Assembly: GCA_046351455.1 (NCBI GenBank)
Contig: JAXLYM010000006.1
Span: forward strand, 62,001 to 126,000
Direction: 5' to 3'
Length of the DNA stretch: 64,000 nt
Source: JADJRH01 sp046351455
GTDB taxonomy: Bacteria; Myxococcota_A; Polyangia; Polyangiales; Polyangiaceae
Shown here: positions 41,001-50,329 of the stretch, piece after piece
Layout of the letters: every line of letters starts with the position of its first letter
How positions within the stretch are numbered: position 1 is the stretch's first letter
Notes under the pieces: generated by a model
Database searches by the model: none
What the model was told of the DNA's origin: nothing
The model's input: only the letters and a program-made list of their open reading frames with translations
Made by a program: the position numbers and the translations under genes

Positions 41001-43448
41001 CTACAGCCCCAGCACGTGCTCCGGCGTGGAGAAGTAGCCGGTCTTGCCCGTGCCGACCTGGCCGTCGTACGAGGAGCCCCAGCACGCGACCGTGCCGTTG
41101 TCCCGGCGCGCGCACACGTGATCGCGGCCCGCCACCACCTGCGCCACGTTCGTGAGGCCGTCCACCACGACCGGCGTCGCCGAGACCACGAAGCTGCCGT
41201 CGCCGAGCACGCCGAGGCTGCCGTCGCCCCAGCATTTGACCGTCTTGTCGGCGAGCAGCGCGCATGCATGGTCGTGCCACGCCGTCACCGCCGTCGCGTT
41301 GCTGATCCCGACCACCGGCAGCGTCGGCAACGCCTGGTTCGGCAGGCCCGGCAAGCCGAGCTGACCGAGATCGTTCCACCCCCAGCAATAGACCTTTCCG
41401 CTCTGCACCACGGCGCAGTTGAACTCGGCCCCGGCCGCGATCGAGAGGACCGGCTCGCCCCCGTTGATCGTGACCGTGTGCGGCGTCGCGACGCCGTCTC
41501 CGCCGAACGTGCCGTCGCCGACCTCGCCCCAGTAGTTGTGGCCCCAGCACTTGAGGGCGCCGCCCGTGAGCAGCGCGCAGATGTGCGAAGGCCACGAGTT
41601 GTAGTCGTCCCCGTACGGCGCCATCTGCGTCACGCCCGTGAGGTTCGGCACCGTCACGAACTGGTCCGCCATGCACGTCGTGCTGCCGTCGCCGAGGATG
41701 CCGTCGACGTTCGCGTCGGCGAAGTTGGCGTACACGACGAGCTCGCCCGTCGCGCGGATCCCGGCCGCGAAACGGTCGCACCCGCGCACCTTCACGAAAT
41801 CGGTGATGCCGGTGTTGATCAGCTCGCCGCTCGCCTGCGGAGCGCCCCCGTCGAGGAGCAGCATCGTGCCGTTCGTCTTGCGGACGTAGGCGCGGTCCGC
41901 GATGTCGTCGGTGCTGACGTCCGCGTTGTCGTTGTCGAGGAAGGCGACCGACGTCGCCGCGGAGGTGATGCCGCCGAGGCCCGTCGCGCGGCCCCAGAAG
42001 ACCACCGTGCCGTCCTCTTGCACGCCGCTCGTGGATTTGTGGCTCGCGAAGAGCGTCGCCATCGGGCCGATGCCCGGGACGTCCTGCGGCGTGGACACGT
42101 AGTCGGGCCCGCCGATGCCGAGGCCGCCGTAGCTGTCGTCGCCCCAGCAATACACGCCGTCCGAGAGCGCGACGCCGCCGAGCCGGAGGCAGTGGATCTC
42201 GTGGTAGCAGTTCGCGTCGCAGCCGGACGCGAGCTCCACGATCGTCCCCGCGGGCACGCCGCCGATCTGCGACGGAGGGCTCGGGATCGCCGAGTTGCCG
42301 AGCGGCCCCGCGTAGAGCTTGCCGTCGCTGCGGAGCCCGAGCGCCTCCACGGACGCCGACAGCTCCGTGAACGTGCCGTTCGCGTACGGGAAGGCGGTGC
42401 GCCAGTCGAGGCCGTTCGCCGTCGGCGCGGACCACAAGAGGCCCTTCGACGCGCTGCGGATGAGCACGTGCTGGTAGCCCACCGCGACGTCGATCGCGTC
42501 GTCCACGCCGGGCACGACCGTGGGCGGGATCGTCTCGTTCCAGCACGAGACCGTGCCGTCCGCGAGCCGCGCGCACTGGGGCGAGCTGCCGATCCACATC
42601 GCGATCTGCACCGCGCCCGCGACGCCCGGCACCTTCGTGGGCGCCGGCTGGTTTTCCTGGATCTGGTCGGTCGTGCCGAGGCACCCCCACTTGGCGGCGC
42701 CCCAGCACGAGACCGCGCCGTCCTGGTGGCGCGCGCACGTGCAGCCGTCGCCCGCGCGCACCTCGACCGCGTCCGTGATGTCGGGGATCGTGAACGGAAG
42801 CTGCGCGCTGCTCTCGGGGACGCCGAGCTGGCCGTAGTCGTTGTCGCCCCACGCGATGATCGTCCCGTCGTTTTGGAGCGCGAACTGATCGCGGTACCCG
42901 GCGCTCACCATGCGCGCGGACACGTCCGGCACCTCGATCGCGGACGCCTGGATCACGGGTGGGTTCACGAAGACGGCGCCGCCGCCGCGCACGCCCCAGC
43001 AGCGGAGCGAGCGGTCGTCCTCGATGACGCACCCGCGCCCGGCGCCGACCGACACGCGGCCGAACGCATCCGGATCGAGGCATTTCCCCGCGGCGGCGTC
43101 GCACCCGGCCACGGCGTCGCACGTCTGGTCCGGCAGCGGGAAGCCGGCGTCGTCGCACGCGTGCAGCACCGCGCCCTCGCACGTCGCGCTCTTCGGCGTG
43201 CACGAGGGCGCGCCCCCGGTGCCGCCCGTCGTGGTGGTCGTGGTGCCGCCGTCGCCGGAAGTCGTGGTGGTGCCGCCATCGCCGGAAGTCGTGGTGGTGC
43301 CCCCGTCGCCGGACGTCGTGGTGGTGCCGCCGGTCGCGGTCGTGCCGCCCGAGCCGCCCGTCTCCCCCGGCTCGATCCCGAACAGCACGTTGCAGCCGGT
43401 CCCCGCGAAGAGAAGGGCGCACCCACCAAGAAAAACCCACGCACGCAT
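41001..43448 (-). CDS. RCC1-repeat beta-propeller lipoprotein
   Basis: 815 residues. The signal ends in LFAGTGC (lipobox). A Gly/Thr linker carries repeats of SGDGGTTTT, then a small Cys-rich segment (CTPKSATCEGAVLHACDD). The rest is a long series of RCC1-type blades with the recurring pattern CW-G-x-x-x-G-x-LG: GCVIEDDRSLRCWG, IIAWGDNDYGQLGV, AVSCWGAAKWGCLG, GVYCWGDDSYGGLGI, ALKCWGHNYWGEVGDG, KVYCWGWNDLGQLGL, TVKCWGDGSLGVLGDG and TVACWGSSYDGQVG. This makes at least one complete propeller plus extra blades. These myxobacterial RCC1 lipoproteins are surface proteins of unknown function, likely protein-binding. Confidence 0.9.
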   Translation of the reverse strand: MRAWVFLGGCALLFAGTGCNVLFGIEPGETGGSGGTTATGGTTTTSGDGGTTTTSGDGGTTTTSGDGGTTTTTTGGTGGAPSCTPKSATCEGAVLHACDDAGFPLPDQTCDAVAGCDAAAGKCLDPDAFGRVSVGAGRGCVIEDDRSLRCWGVRGGGAVFVNPPVIQASAIEVPDVSARMVSAGYRDQFALQNDGTIIAWGDNDYGQLGVPESSAQLPFTIPDITDAVEVRAGDGCTCARHQDGAVSCWGAAKWGCLGTTDQIQENQPAPTKVPGVAGAVQIAMWIGSSPQCARLADGTVSCWNETIPPTVVPGVDDAIDVAVGYQHVLIRSASKGLLWSAPTANGLDWRTAFPYANGTFTELSASVEALGLRSDGKLYAGPLGNSAIPSPPSQIGGVPAGTIVELASGCDANCYHEIHCLRLGGVALSDGVYCWGDDSYGGLGIGGPDYVSTPQDVPGIGPMATLFASHKSTSGVQEDGTVVFWGRATGLGGITSAATSVAFLDNDNADVSTDDIADRAYVRKTNGTMLLLDGGAPQASGELINTGITDFVKVRGCDRFAAGIRATGELVVYANFADANVDGILGDGSTTCMADQFVTVPNLTGVTQMAPYGDDYNSWPSHICALLTGGALKCWGHNYWGEVGDGTFGGDGVATPHTVTINGGEPVLSIAAGAEFNCAVVQSGKVYCWGWNDLGQLGLPGLPNQALPTLPVVGISNATAVTAWHDHACALLADKTVKCWGDGSLGVLGDGSFVVSATPVVVDGLTNVAQVVAGRDHVCARRDNGTVACWGSSYDGQVGTGKTGYFSTPEHVLGL

Positions 43449-43468
43449 GGGCGGAGCGTACTCGACTT

Positions 43469-44821
43469 CTAGTGCGCGACGAACCGCGCGCGCACCTCTT
43501 CGACGAGCTCCGCGAGGCGCGGCGACACCGCGGCCACCACCGCGGGCGGCCCCTCCGAAAGCACGTGCGCCTCGGGCGGGAGCCGATCCAATCCGGCCTT
43601 CACCCGCGCGCGGATCGCGTCGATCGTGTCCTTCGGTCCGACGCGCTTGCCCGCGGAGAACGCGTGCTCCAAGAGCCCTTCGGCCGGCCCCTCGCGGAGC
43701 GCCTTCGGATCCTCGTCCGCGAGCGCGATCACGTCCTCGAAGCCGACGTCGCGCGCGAAGCGCCACACCTGATGCGGTCCCGGCAGCGTGCCTTTTCCCT
43801 CGGAGAATTTCGCGATCGGCGAGCGCTCGCCGTTGTGCGAGTGCTCCACCAGCTTGTACACGCCGCCCATCGACGGCGCGTCGATCGACGAGACGAGATC
43901 CGTGCCGACGCCGTAGAGATCGATCGGCGCGCCGCCGCTCCGCAGCGCCTCGATCTTGTACTCGTTGAGATCGCCGGACGCGACGATCTTGGCCGATTTG
44001 CAGCCGTTCTCGTCGAGCACCTTGCGCACGCCCTTCGAGAGCGCGAGCAGATCGCCCGAGTCGAGCCGCACGCCCTGGAGCTTCTCCCGCGCGATCTTCG
44101 CGGCGCGCTCGGCCCCGCGCAGCGTGTCGTACGTGTCGATGAGCAAGATGGACGCGTTCGGAAAAATCTCGACGTAGCCCTTGAACGCCTCCTCCTCCGA
44201 CGCGTGCGCCATCGTCCACATGTGCGCCGCCGTGCCGGTGATCTTGAGGCCGTAGCGCATGCCGGCCTCGACGTTGGAGGTGCCGACGCAGCCGGCCGCG
44301 CACGCGTCGCGGGCCGCGTCGAGCGCCTCGCCCGGGTGCGTGCGCCGCGTGCCGAACTCCACCACGCCCGCGTCCCCCGCCGCCCGCACGATGCGCGCGG
44401 CCTTCGTGGCCACCATCGTCGCGTGGTTCACGACCGAGAGCAGGTACGTCTCGACGAGCTGCGCCTCGATGATCGGCGCCGTCACGCGGAAGAGCGGCTC
44501 GTTCGCGAACACGACCGTCCCCTCTGGCACGGCCCACACGTCCCCGGTGAACCGGAAGCGCGCGAGGTACTCGCGGAACGCGGGCGTCATCGCGTCCTTC
44601 AGCGCGGGCACCGTCGCGAGGAAATCGATCTCCTCCGTCGTGAACCGCAGCCCCTCCAGATACCGGAGCACGCGATCGCGCCCCATCGCGACGAGGTAGC
44701 GGCGCGCCTTCGGGATGCGGCGGATGAACATCTCGCACGTGGCGACGTCCTCCTTCATCCCGCGGTGGAAGTAACCGGCGGCCATCGTGAGCTGATAGAG
44801 GTCCGTGCGCAGCGCATCCAT
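43469..44821 (-). CDS. pncB: Nicotinate phosphoribosyltransferase
   Basis: 450 residues. It converts nicotinate and PRPP (with ATP) to nicotinate mononucleotide, following nicotinamidase in NAD salvage. The start MDALRTDLYQLTMAAGYF is the family N-terminus. VEFGTRRTHPG contains the autophosphorylated His region. TAAHMWTMAHASEEEAF and VRLDSGDLLALSKGVRKVLD are further conserved blocks for substrate binding. It is divergent from folD, with a 94-nt gap. The partner gene pncA is at 29139, so the two-step pathway is encoded in this window but at separate sites. Confidence 0.92.
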   Translation of the reverse strand: MDALRTDLYQLTMAAGYFHRGMKEDVATCEMFIRRIPKARRYLVAMGRDRVLRYLEGLRFTTEEIDFLATVPALKDAMTPAFREYLARFRFTGDVWAVPEGTVVFANEPLFRVTAPIIEAQLVETYLLSVVNHATMVATKAARIVRAAGDAGVVEFGTRRTHPGEALDAARDACAAGCVGTSNVEAGMRYGLKITGTAAHMWTMAHASEEEAFKGYVEIFPNASILLIDTYDTLRGAERAAKIAREKLQGVRLDSGDLLALSKGVRKVLDENGCKSAKIVASGDLNEYKIEALRSGGAPIDLYGVGTDLVSSIDAPSMGGVYKLVEHSHNGERSPIAKFSEGKGTLPGPHQVWRFARDVGFEDVIALADEDPKALREGPAEGLLEHAFSAGKRVGPKDTIDAIRARVKAGLDRLPPEAHVLSEGPPAVVAAVSPRLAELVEEVRARFVAH

Positions 44822-44915
44822 GCCCCTTGGATTACCGCGGATCGACCTCGGCTGAAACGTCGAGGGCTGCGTCCGCTCCGCCCTCCCAGCGGTGCCCGGT
44901 GGTAGCCTGCGCCGC

Positions 44916-45770
44916 ATGACAGCCCAGCTCATCGACGGAAAAGCCATCTCCCAGAAGGTGCGTGACGAGGTGAAGGCCAAGGTCGCGGCCTTCGTCCTGC
45001 GCCACGGGCGCGCGCCCGGCCTCGATGTCGTGCTCGTCGGCGAGAACCCCGCGAGCGTCACGTACACCAAGAGCAAAGAGAAGATGGCGAAGGAAGCAGG
45101 CATGAACGGCCGCCTCCACAAGCTCGCCGCCGACACCACCGAGCGCGATCTGCTGGACCTCGTGGCCGCGCTGAACGCCGACCCGACGGTGGACGGCATC
45201 CTCGTGCAGCTCCCGCTCCCGAAGCAGATCCGTGAAGAGAAGGTGCTCGACGCGATCGATCCGCGAAAGGACGTCGACGGCTTCCACCCGGTGAACGCGG
45301 GCCTCCTCCTCAGCGGCCGGCCGGGGCTCGTTCCGTGCACGCCGAAGGGCTGCATGCGCCTGCTCGCGGAGACCTCTGTCTCGCTGAAAGGAGCGCGCGC
45401 CGTCGTGGTCGGGCGCAGCAACATCGTCGGCAAACCGATGGCGCTCCTGCTCCTCGCCGAGCACGCCACCGTGACGCTCGCGCACTCGCGCACGAAGGAC
45501 CTCCCCGGCCTCTGCCGCGAGGCGGACGTGCTCGTCGCGGCCGTGGGCAAGGCGCGCATGATCGAGGGCGACTGGGTCAAGCCCGGCGCCGTCGTGATCG
45601 ACGTCGGCATCAACCGCACCGAGGACGGCAAGCTCTGCGGCGACGTCGACACCGAAGCCGCAAAAGAACATGCCGCATGGATCACACCCGTGCCGGGCGG
45701 CGTAGGGCCGATGACGATCGCGTGCCTGCTCGAAAACACCCTCGTCGCCGCGGAGGCACGGCTCGCATGA
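44916..45770 (+). CDS. folD: Methylene-THF dehydrogenase / methenyl-THF cyclohydrolase
   Basis: 284 residues, the standard size, from MTAQLIDGK (a GTG eight codons earlier is less likely). It interconverts methylene-, methenyl- and formyl-tetrahydrofolate with NADP, supplying one-carbon units. Family motifs: SVTYTKSKEKMAKEAGM with the catalytic Lys, DGILVQLPLP, DVDGFHPVNAG, the NADP-site VVGRSNIVGKP and PVPGGVGPMTIACLLENT at the C-terminus. All are intact. Confidence 0.95.
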   Translation: MTAQLIDGKAISQKVRDEVKAKVAAFVLRHGRAPGLDVVLVGENPASVTYTKSKEKMAKEAGMNGRLHKLAADTTERDLLDLVAALNADPTVDGILVQLPLPKQIREEKVLDAIDPRKDVDGFHPVNAGLLLSGRPGLVPCTPKGCMRLLAETSVSLKGARAVVVGRSNIVGKPMALLLLAEHATVTLAHSRTKDLPGLCREADVLVAAVGKARMIEGDWVKPGAVVIDVGINRTEDGKLCGDVDTEAAKEHAAWITPVPGGVGPMTIACLLENTLVAAEARLA

Positions 45771-45798
45771 TCCCTCGCCGGGGGGTATTAGCTCCGGC

Positions 45799-47499
45799 GT
45801 GGGAGCCTACAAAGAACCTCTCCCGGCGGACGCGACGCGTTCGCTGCGGATCGCACGGGAACGCGTCGCGAGCGCCACGACCCCGGTGGCGCGCGCACGC
45901 GCAGCAGCGCGCCTCGCGCACGAGCTGCTGATGGCAGAAAAAGGCGAAGAAGCGCGCGCCATGGTGCGGGAAGCGGAGGGCGCGATCCCACCTCTCGACA
46001 CGACGACGGAGGAGAAGCGCGCGCTCGCGAAGGTGCACGAGATCCACGCGCAGACGCACGTCGCGACCTCCGCGGTGGAGGCGCAGCGCCACGTGAAGCT
46101 GGGCCTCGCGTTCCTCGGATCCGCGGCCGATCCCGAGGCGCAGAACCTCCGCGCGTGGCTCTGGATGGAGGCGGGCTCGCCGTTCGGCATCGACGCGGAG
46201 GCGGTGCGCACGCTGGAGAGGCTCGCGGAGACGCCCGGCCTGAAGCCGCCGGTGCTCGTGTGGATCGGCATCCGCGCGGCCGAGCAGATGGCGCGCCGCG
46301 GGGATCTGCGACGCGCGGCCGTTCGGCTGGAGTCGGCGGCCACGGTCACGACGCTCGACGCGAACGGCGGCCGGGTCATCTTCCACGCGCGGAGCCGCGT
46401 CGCGCGCCTCGCGGGCCGCTTCGACGAGGCCGCGCACCTGCACGACGAGGCGATCGCGCTCTTCGGCCCGTCCCCCGCCCCTTCGAGCGAAGAGGATCGC
46501 GCGCGGCTCGCGCGGCTCCGCGGCGACATCGAGGACGCGCGCGACATCCTGCGGCCGCTGCGCGAGGCGCCGGACGCGCCTGCCTCGGTGGAGCGGCTGT
46601 GGCTGGATCTGGAGCTCGACCTCGGCCGCGTGAAGGTCGCGCTGCAAGGCCTGGAGACAGCGCTCGACCGCGCGGCCGCGGCGAAGCACGACAAGACCCT
46701 CTACGACACGGCGCGCGCGTACGTGGAGGCGCTCACGCGGGCGCACGAGGCCGAGGCGCTCGGCCCCACGGATCTCGCGACGGCGGACGGATTGCTCGCG
46801 GTCGCGAAGAGCGCGGCCGTGGCGATCGCGCGCGACGAGGTGCCCTGGTACCGCGTCCTCTTCGGCGGCCTCGCGGCGGATCTGCGCATGCTCCCGGACG
46901 CGGGGCTCCGCGGCGACGCGGCGACGATGCTCGAGGTGGAGTGGCGAAAGGCCGTCGCGGAGTGGCCCGAGGCGGCGCCTCCGCTGTCCCGCGCGCTGGT
47001 GCACGCGCTCATGGCGCGGGGCCGCACGCTCGACGCGGTCCGCACGCTCGACGACGCCATCCCCGACGCGATCGCGCAGCGCCATTTGCGGGAGCTCGCG
47101 CGCCTCGCGGCGGCCCGGGTGGCGCTCCTCGTGCGCACGATGGAGCCCGAGTCCACGGTGTGCGCGGCGCTCGACGAGATGCGCCTCGTGCTCGACGAAG
47201 CGGACGCGCCGCGCCTGCGGGCCGACACGTTGCTGGAGCTGGCGAAGCTCTTGCCCGACGCCTCGACCCAGCCGGATCCGGTGCGCTTGCTCGAAGAGGC
47301 GACGGAGCTCTACGGCGACATGCCGATGCCCGCGATGCAGGCGCGCGGCCTGGAGATGCTCGGCGACCTCTTCCGAGCCCGCGGCGCCCGCCGCCACGCA
47401 GCGATGCGTTACCTCGCGGCCCACTCGCTGCTGGCCAAGCACGACCTGCAGCTCCGCATCCCCCTCCTCCGCCGCAAATCCGGCATCACCGCCGCGTAG
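45799..47499 (+). CDS. TPR-type helical repeat protein, cytoplasmic
   Basis: 566 residues from GTG, 28 nt after folD. No signal peptide, TM segment or catalytic motif. Almost the whole length is Ala/Leu/Arg-rich helix pairs with TPR-like phasing (for example LAHELLMAEKGEEARAMVRE, RVARLAGRFDEAAHLHDEA and the C-terminal ARGLEMLGDLFRARGARRHA). It probably makes a superhelical protein-binding scaffold. Partner and role are unknown. The weak family signature makes the TPR call an inference from helix periodicity. Confidence 0.7.
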   Translation: MGAYKEPLPADATRSLRIARERVASATTPVARARAAARLAHELLMAEKGEEARAMVREAEGAIPPLDTTTEEKRALAKVHEIHAQTHVATSAVEAQRHVKLGLAFLGSAADPEAQNLRAWLWMEAGSPFGIDAEAVRTLERLAETPGLKPPVLVWIGIRAAEQMARRGDLRRAAVRLESAATVTTLDANGGRVIFHARSRVARLAGRFDEAAHLHDEAIALFGPSPAPSSEEDRARLARLRGDIEDARDILRPLREAPDAPASVERLWLDLELDLGRVKVALQGLETALDRAAAAKHDKTLYDTARAYVEALTRAHEAEALGPTDLATADGLLAVAKSAAVAIARDEVPWYRVLFGGLAADLRMLPDAGLRGDAATMLEVEWRKAVAEWPEAAPPLSRALVHALMARGRTLDAVRTLDDAIPDAIAQRHLRELARLAAARVALLVRTMEPESTVCAALDEMRLVLDEADAPRLRADTLLELAKLLPDASTQPDPVRLLEEATELYGDMPMPAMQARGLEMLGDLFRARGARRHAAMRYLAAHSLLAKHDLQLRIPLLRRKSGITAA

Positions 47500-47538
47500 A
47501 CGTAGCCCCCGCATTCGTCGCATTTCGTGGGATTTACA

Positions 47539-47555
47539 AGGGGGCTCCGCCCCCT
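47539..47555. terminator. Hairpin between convergent genes
   Basis: A perfect 7-bp stem (AGGGGGC, complement at 47549-47555) with a TCC loop lies in the 86-nt gap between the TPR gene ending at 47499 and the convergent lipoprotein gene ending at 47586. GGGGCTCCGCCCC hairpins are common at gene ends in GC-rich myxobacteria. There is no T-tract. Confidence 0.5.
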
Positions 47556-47585
47556 CGTATCACTCCCCCGCGGACGAACGCCGCG

Positions 47586-48458
47586 TCACTGCACCGGCAG
47601 CACCGCGTACGTCACCCGCCCCTGACCGACGCGGATCGTCGCTTTTTCAGCCTTGCTCGCGTGCGAGTACCCGAGCTCGATGTCGGCCTCGGAGGACGGG
47701 ATCGTCACGTTGAAGACGACCGCCGTCCCGAGCGCGCCCGTCTCGGCCGGGTTCACCGCGTACTGGCCGGGGCCTCCCGTGTCGAACGCGAACGTCGCCC
47801 CCGCGATCGGCGCGAGCGCGACGCCGTCCACCGGCTCCCCGCTCGACGCGCTCACGAACTGAAGCACCATGTGCGCGGAGCCCGTCGAGACCGAGGCCAC
47901 GTTCACCTGGATCGCGACGTCCTGCAGCACCGCCTTCGTCACGAGCGGCGCCGTCAGCTTCGTCGCCGCGTCCAGCACCTGCGGCGTGTACGTGGACCAC
48001 ACCTGCCCCGCGCCGTTGCTCTGATCCTCCGCGAAGATCCACTGCTCGCCCGCCGCCACGCCCGTGAGCAGGAACGTGCCGTTCGTCGCGTCGGCCGTGA
48101 CGAGCTGCCCGTCCGGATCGCTCGCGTAGATCTTCACCGCCTCCGAGTACGCGTTCGTCGAGGTGAAGCTGGCGTCCACGAAGGTCGCGGTGATGCCGTC
48201 CACGTCGATGGGCACGTTGCCGCCGGAGCCGCCGGCGCCGGCCGTCCCGGTGCTGCTGCCGCCGCCGGAGCCGCCGCCTTTTCCGCCGCCCTTCACGCTC
48301 TCGCACGGCACCTTGCACGTCTTCGCCGGATCCGTGTCGCACGGCGCGTCGACGTAACAATCGCCGGGCCCCGACCCCGAGGTCGTGTCGGCCGGACTGC
48401 ACCCGAGCGCGCCCGCGACGAGCGCGCCGATCACCGCAAGAGAAAGGGGAAAGCGCAT
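47586..48458 (-). CDS. Lipoprotein of unknown function
   Basis: 290 residues. The signal ends in VAGALGCS (lipobox). A Cys-bearing stretch (DCYVDAPCDTDPAKTCKVPC) and a Gly/Ser linker (GGGKGGGSGGGSSTGTAGAG) precede a beta-sandwich-like mature domain: DGITATFVDASF, NGTFLLTGVAAGEQWIFAED and TGALGTAVVFNVTIPSSEAD. The layout is that of a surface protein on a flexible stalk. It lies 52 nt downstream of lgt on the same strand, so it is probably read with the enzyme that lipidates it. Confidence 0.8.
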   Translation of the reverse strand: MRFPLSLAVIGALVAGALGCSPADTTSGSGPGDCYVDAPCDTDPAKTCKVPCESVKGGGKGGGSGGGSSTGTAGAGGSGGNVPIDVDGITATFVDASFTSTNAYSEAVKIYASDPDGQLVTADATNGTFLLTGVAAGEQWIFAEDQSNGAGQVWSTYTPQVLDAATKLTAPLVTKAVLQDVAIQVNVASVSTGSAHMVLQFVSASSGEPVDGVALAPIAGATFAFDTGGPGQYAVNPAETGALGTAVVFNVTIPSSEADIELGYSHASKAEKATIRVGQGRVTYAVLPVQ

Positions 48459-48510
48459 GCGCGCAGCGTACGCCCGCGCGCGCCTGGGGGCGAGTTGTGT
48501 GGGTGGATCG

Positions 48511-49482
48511 TCAGGCCGCGGCGGCCGCAGCCGGGGGCGCCGGAGGCGTCACGGTCGAGGCGCTGCGCTTCCGATGAATGAAATACGCGACGCCCACGAG
48601 CGCGAGGCCGATGAGCTGCGACGTGGACAGCCCCACGAGCCCGCCGCGATCGTCCGCGCGCAGCCACTCCAGCAGGAACCGCCCCATCGCGTAGAGCGCG
48701 ATGAACGCCGCGAACACCTGCCCGTCGTAGCGCTTGCGAGGGTGCAGGACGATCAGCAAGAAAGCCGAAATCGCGATCGACATCGCGCTCTCGTAGATCT
48801 GCGTCGGGTGCACCGGGTGGGACCAGTCGCGCATGTGATCGAGCTCGTGCGCGCGGAACTGCGCCTCGCTGGCGGGGCTGCCGCCGGGGAACGAGAGGCC
48901 GAGCGACGACGCCGTGCGGCTGCCGAAGCAGCACCCCGCGAGCAGGCACCCCATCCGCCCGAAGCCGAGCCCGAGCGGCACCACGATCCCGGCCATGTCG
49001 CACGCCTTCCACACGGGGAATTTGTCGCGCCGAAGCAGCCAGATCGCCGCCCAGCTCGCGCCGATGAAGCCGCCGTAATACGTGAGGCCGCCCGCCCAGA
49101 ACTTCGCCCATCCGAAGCAGGTCGACACCTTCTCCCACGGCGTCTGCGGGTTCGGGTGGCACACGCCCTTCGCGGCGTCCCACGCGCCCTTCACCACGTT
49201 CACGCACTGGTTCTGGTCGATCTTCCAGTCGACGGCGCCCGGGTCGGTGCAGAGGTGCACGTAGTCCCAGAAATAGCCGTCCGCGATGACGTGGAGGATG
49301 CGCCCGCCGACCACGCCCGCGAGCAGCGTCGCGAGCCCGAGGTCCACGATCACGTCCGGATCGTGGCCGATGCGCCGCGCCCACAGCGCGCCGATCGCCG
49401 TCGCGAAGAGGAACCCCGTGAGCAGGAGGATGAAGTAGGAGGGCGCCGAGATCTCGAACACCTTGAACAGCTCGGGACGCAT
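48511..49482 (-). CDS. lgt: Prolipoprotein diacylglyceryl transferase
   Basis: 323 residues. It transfers diacylglycerol from phosphatidylglycerol to the lipobox Cys of prolipoproteins in the inner membrane. Family features: about seven TM helices, AGVVGGRILHVIADG, GLTYYGGFIGA, the signature GLGFGRMGCLLAGCCFG and HPVHPTQIYES. A non-standard insert of about 45 residues with four Cys (CTDPGAVDWKIDQNQC through STCFGW) sits in the first external loop and is longer than in typical Lgt. The C-terminus is Ala-rich. It follows lspA by 45 nt in the same operon. Confidence 0.92.
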   Translation of the reverse strand: MRPELFKVFEISAPSYFILLLTGFLFATAIGALWARRIGHDPDVIVDLGLATLLAGVVGGRILHVIADGYFWDYVHLCTDPGAVDWKIDQNQCVNVVKGAWDAAKGVCHPNPQTPWEKVSTCFGWAKFWAGGLTYYGGFIGASWAAIWLLRRDKFPVWKACDMAGIVVPLGLGFGRMGCLLAGCCFGSRTASSLGLSFPGGSPASEAQFRAHELDHMRDWSHPVHPTQIYESAMSIAISAFLLIVLHPRKRYDGQVFAAFIALYAMGRFLLEWLRADDRGGLVGLSTSQLIGLALVGVAYFIHRKRSASTVTPPAPPAAAAAA

Positions 49483-49527
49483 CGCGCGTCACCGTAGCAA
49501 AGGGTCCGAGCTACATCCCGCGGGAAA

Positions 49528-50262
49528 TCAGGCGGCGGCCTTCGCGGGCGTGTTCTTGGTGGGCGCCCCCGTGCCGCGCTTGCGGGGCGTGAACATGTCG
49601 ATCGCCATCAGCCCGACGCCGACGACGATCGCGATATCGGCCACGTTGAACGTCGGCCACTCGTACGAGCCGATGTGCACGCGGATGAAGTCGATCACGT
49701 GCCCGTAGCGGATGCGGTCCGTGAGGTTGCCGAGCGCGCCGCCGAGCACGAGCGGGAGGCCCCACTTGAGCGCGGTCTGATCGAGCGCCGTCTTGCGATA
49801 GAGGTACAAGATGAAGCCGACCGCCACGATCGAGATCGCGACGAAGAACGAGATCCGCAGCGCGGCCGACTCGCTCCCGAGGATGCCCCACGCGCCGCCG
49901 GGGTTCTTCGCGAGGTGGAAGGCGAACACGTCCTTGATGACGTCGATCTGCCGGTCCGGCCCGATCGCCTTGTCGAAGCGCCGCTCCGCCCAGATCTTCG
50001 ACCCGAGGTCCGACGCGAGCGTGATCACCGTCACGATGCCGAGGAACACGTACGACGGGTGCGGCCCCTGCGCCTCGTGCGGCAGCGGCGCGACCACCAC
50101 GTCGTCGTCCGCATCCGGCTTGTCCACGCTCTTCTGCGCGGCGCCTTCCGCCTTCTCCGGGGCCTCTTCCGTGGAGGTCTCTTCCGAAGTCGAGGTCTCG
50201 CTCGCCTTCTCCGGGGCCTCTTCCGTGGGGGCCGACTCGTTCGTCTCGTTCGTCTCGCTCAT
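49528..50262 (-). CDS. lspA: Lipoprotein signal peptidase II, copy 1
   Basis: 244 residues. An acidic N-terminal extension of about 65 residues (with EEAPEKA twice) precedes the usual four-TM LspA core. The two catalytic aspartates are in place: Asp182 in GNLTDRI and Asp209 in FNVADIAIVVGV. The NPGGAWGIL loop is typical. It cleaves the signal peptide ahead of the lipidated Cys after Lgt acts. The gene sits between a second lspA and lgt. Confidence 0.92.
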   Translation of the reverse strand: MSETNETNESAPTEEAPEKASETSTSEETSTEEAPEKAEGAAQKSVDKPDADDDVVVAPLPHEAQGPHPSYVFLGIVTVITLASDLGSKIWAERRFDKAIGPDRQIDVIKDVFAFHLAKNPGGAWGILGSESAALRISFFVAISIVAVGFILYLYRKTALDQTALKWGLPLVLGGALGNLTDRIRYGHVIDFIRVHIGSYEWPTFNVADIAIVVGVGLMAIDMFTPRKRGTGAPTKNTPAKAAA

Positions 50263-50329
50263 GCGACGGCGCCTTGTTACGACGGTTCTGTGGGCCGAGC
50301 AAAGCGAATGATGCCTCGCCGGCGCAGGT

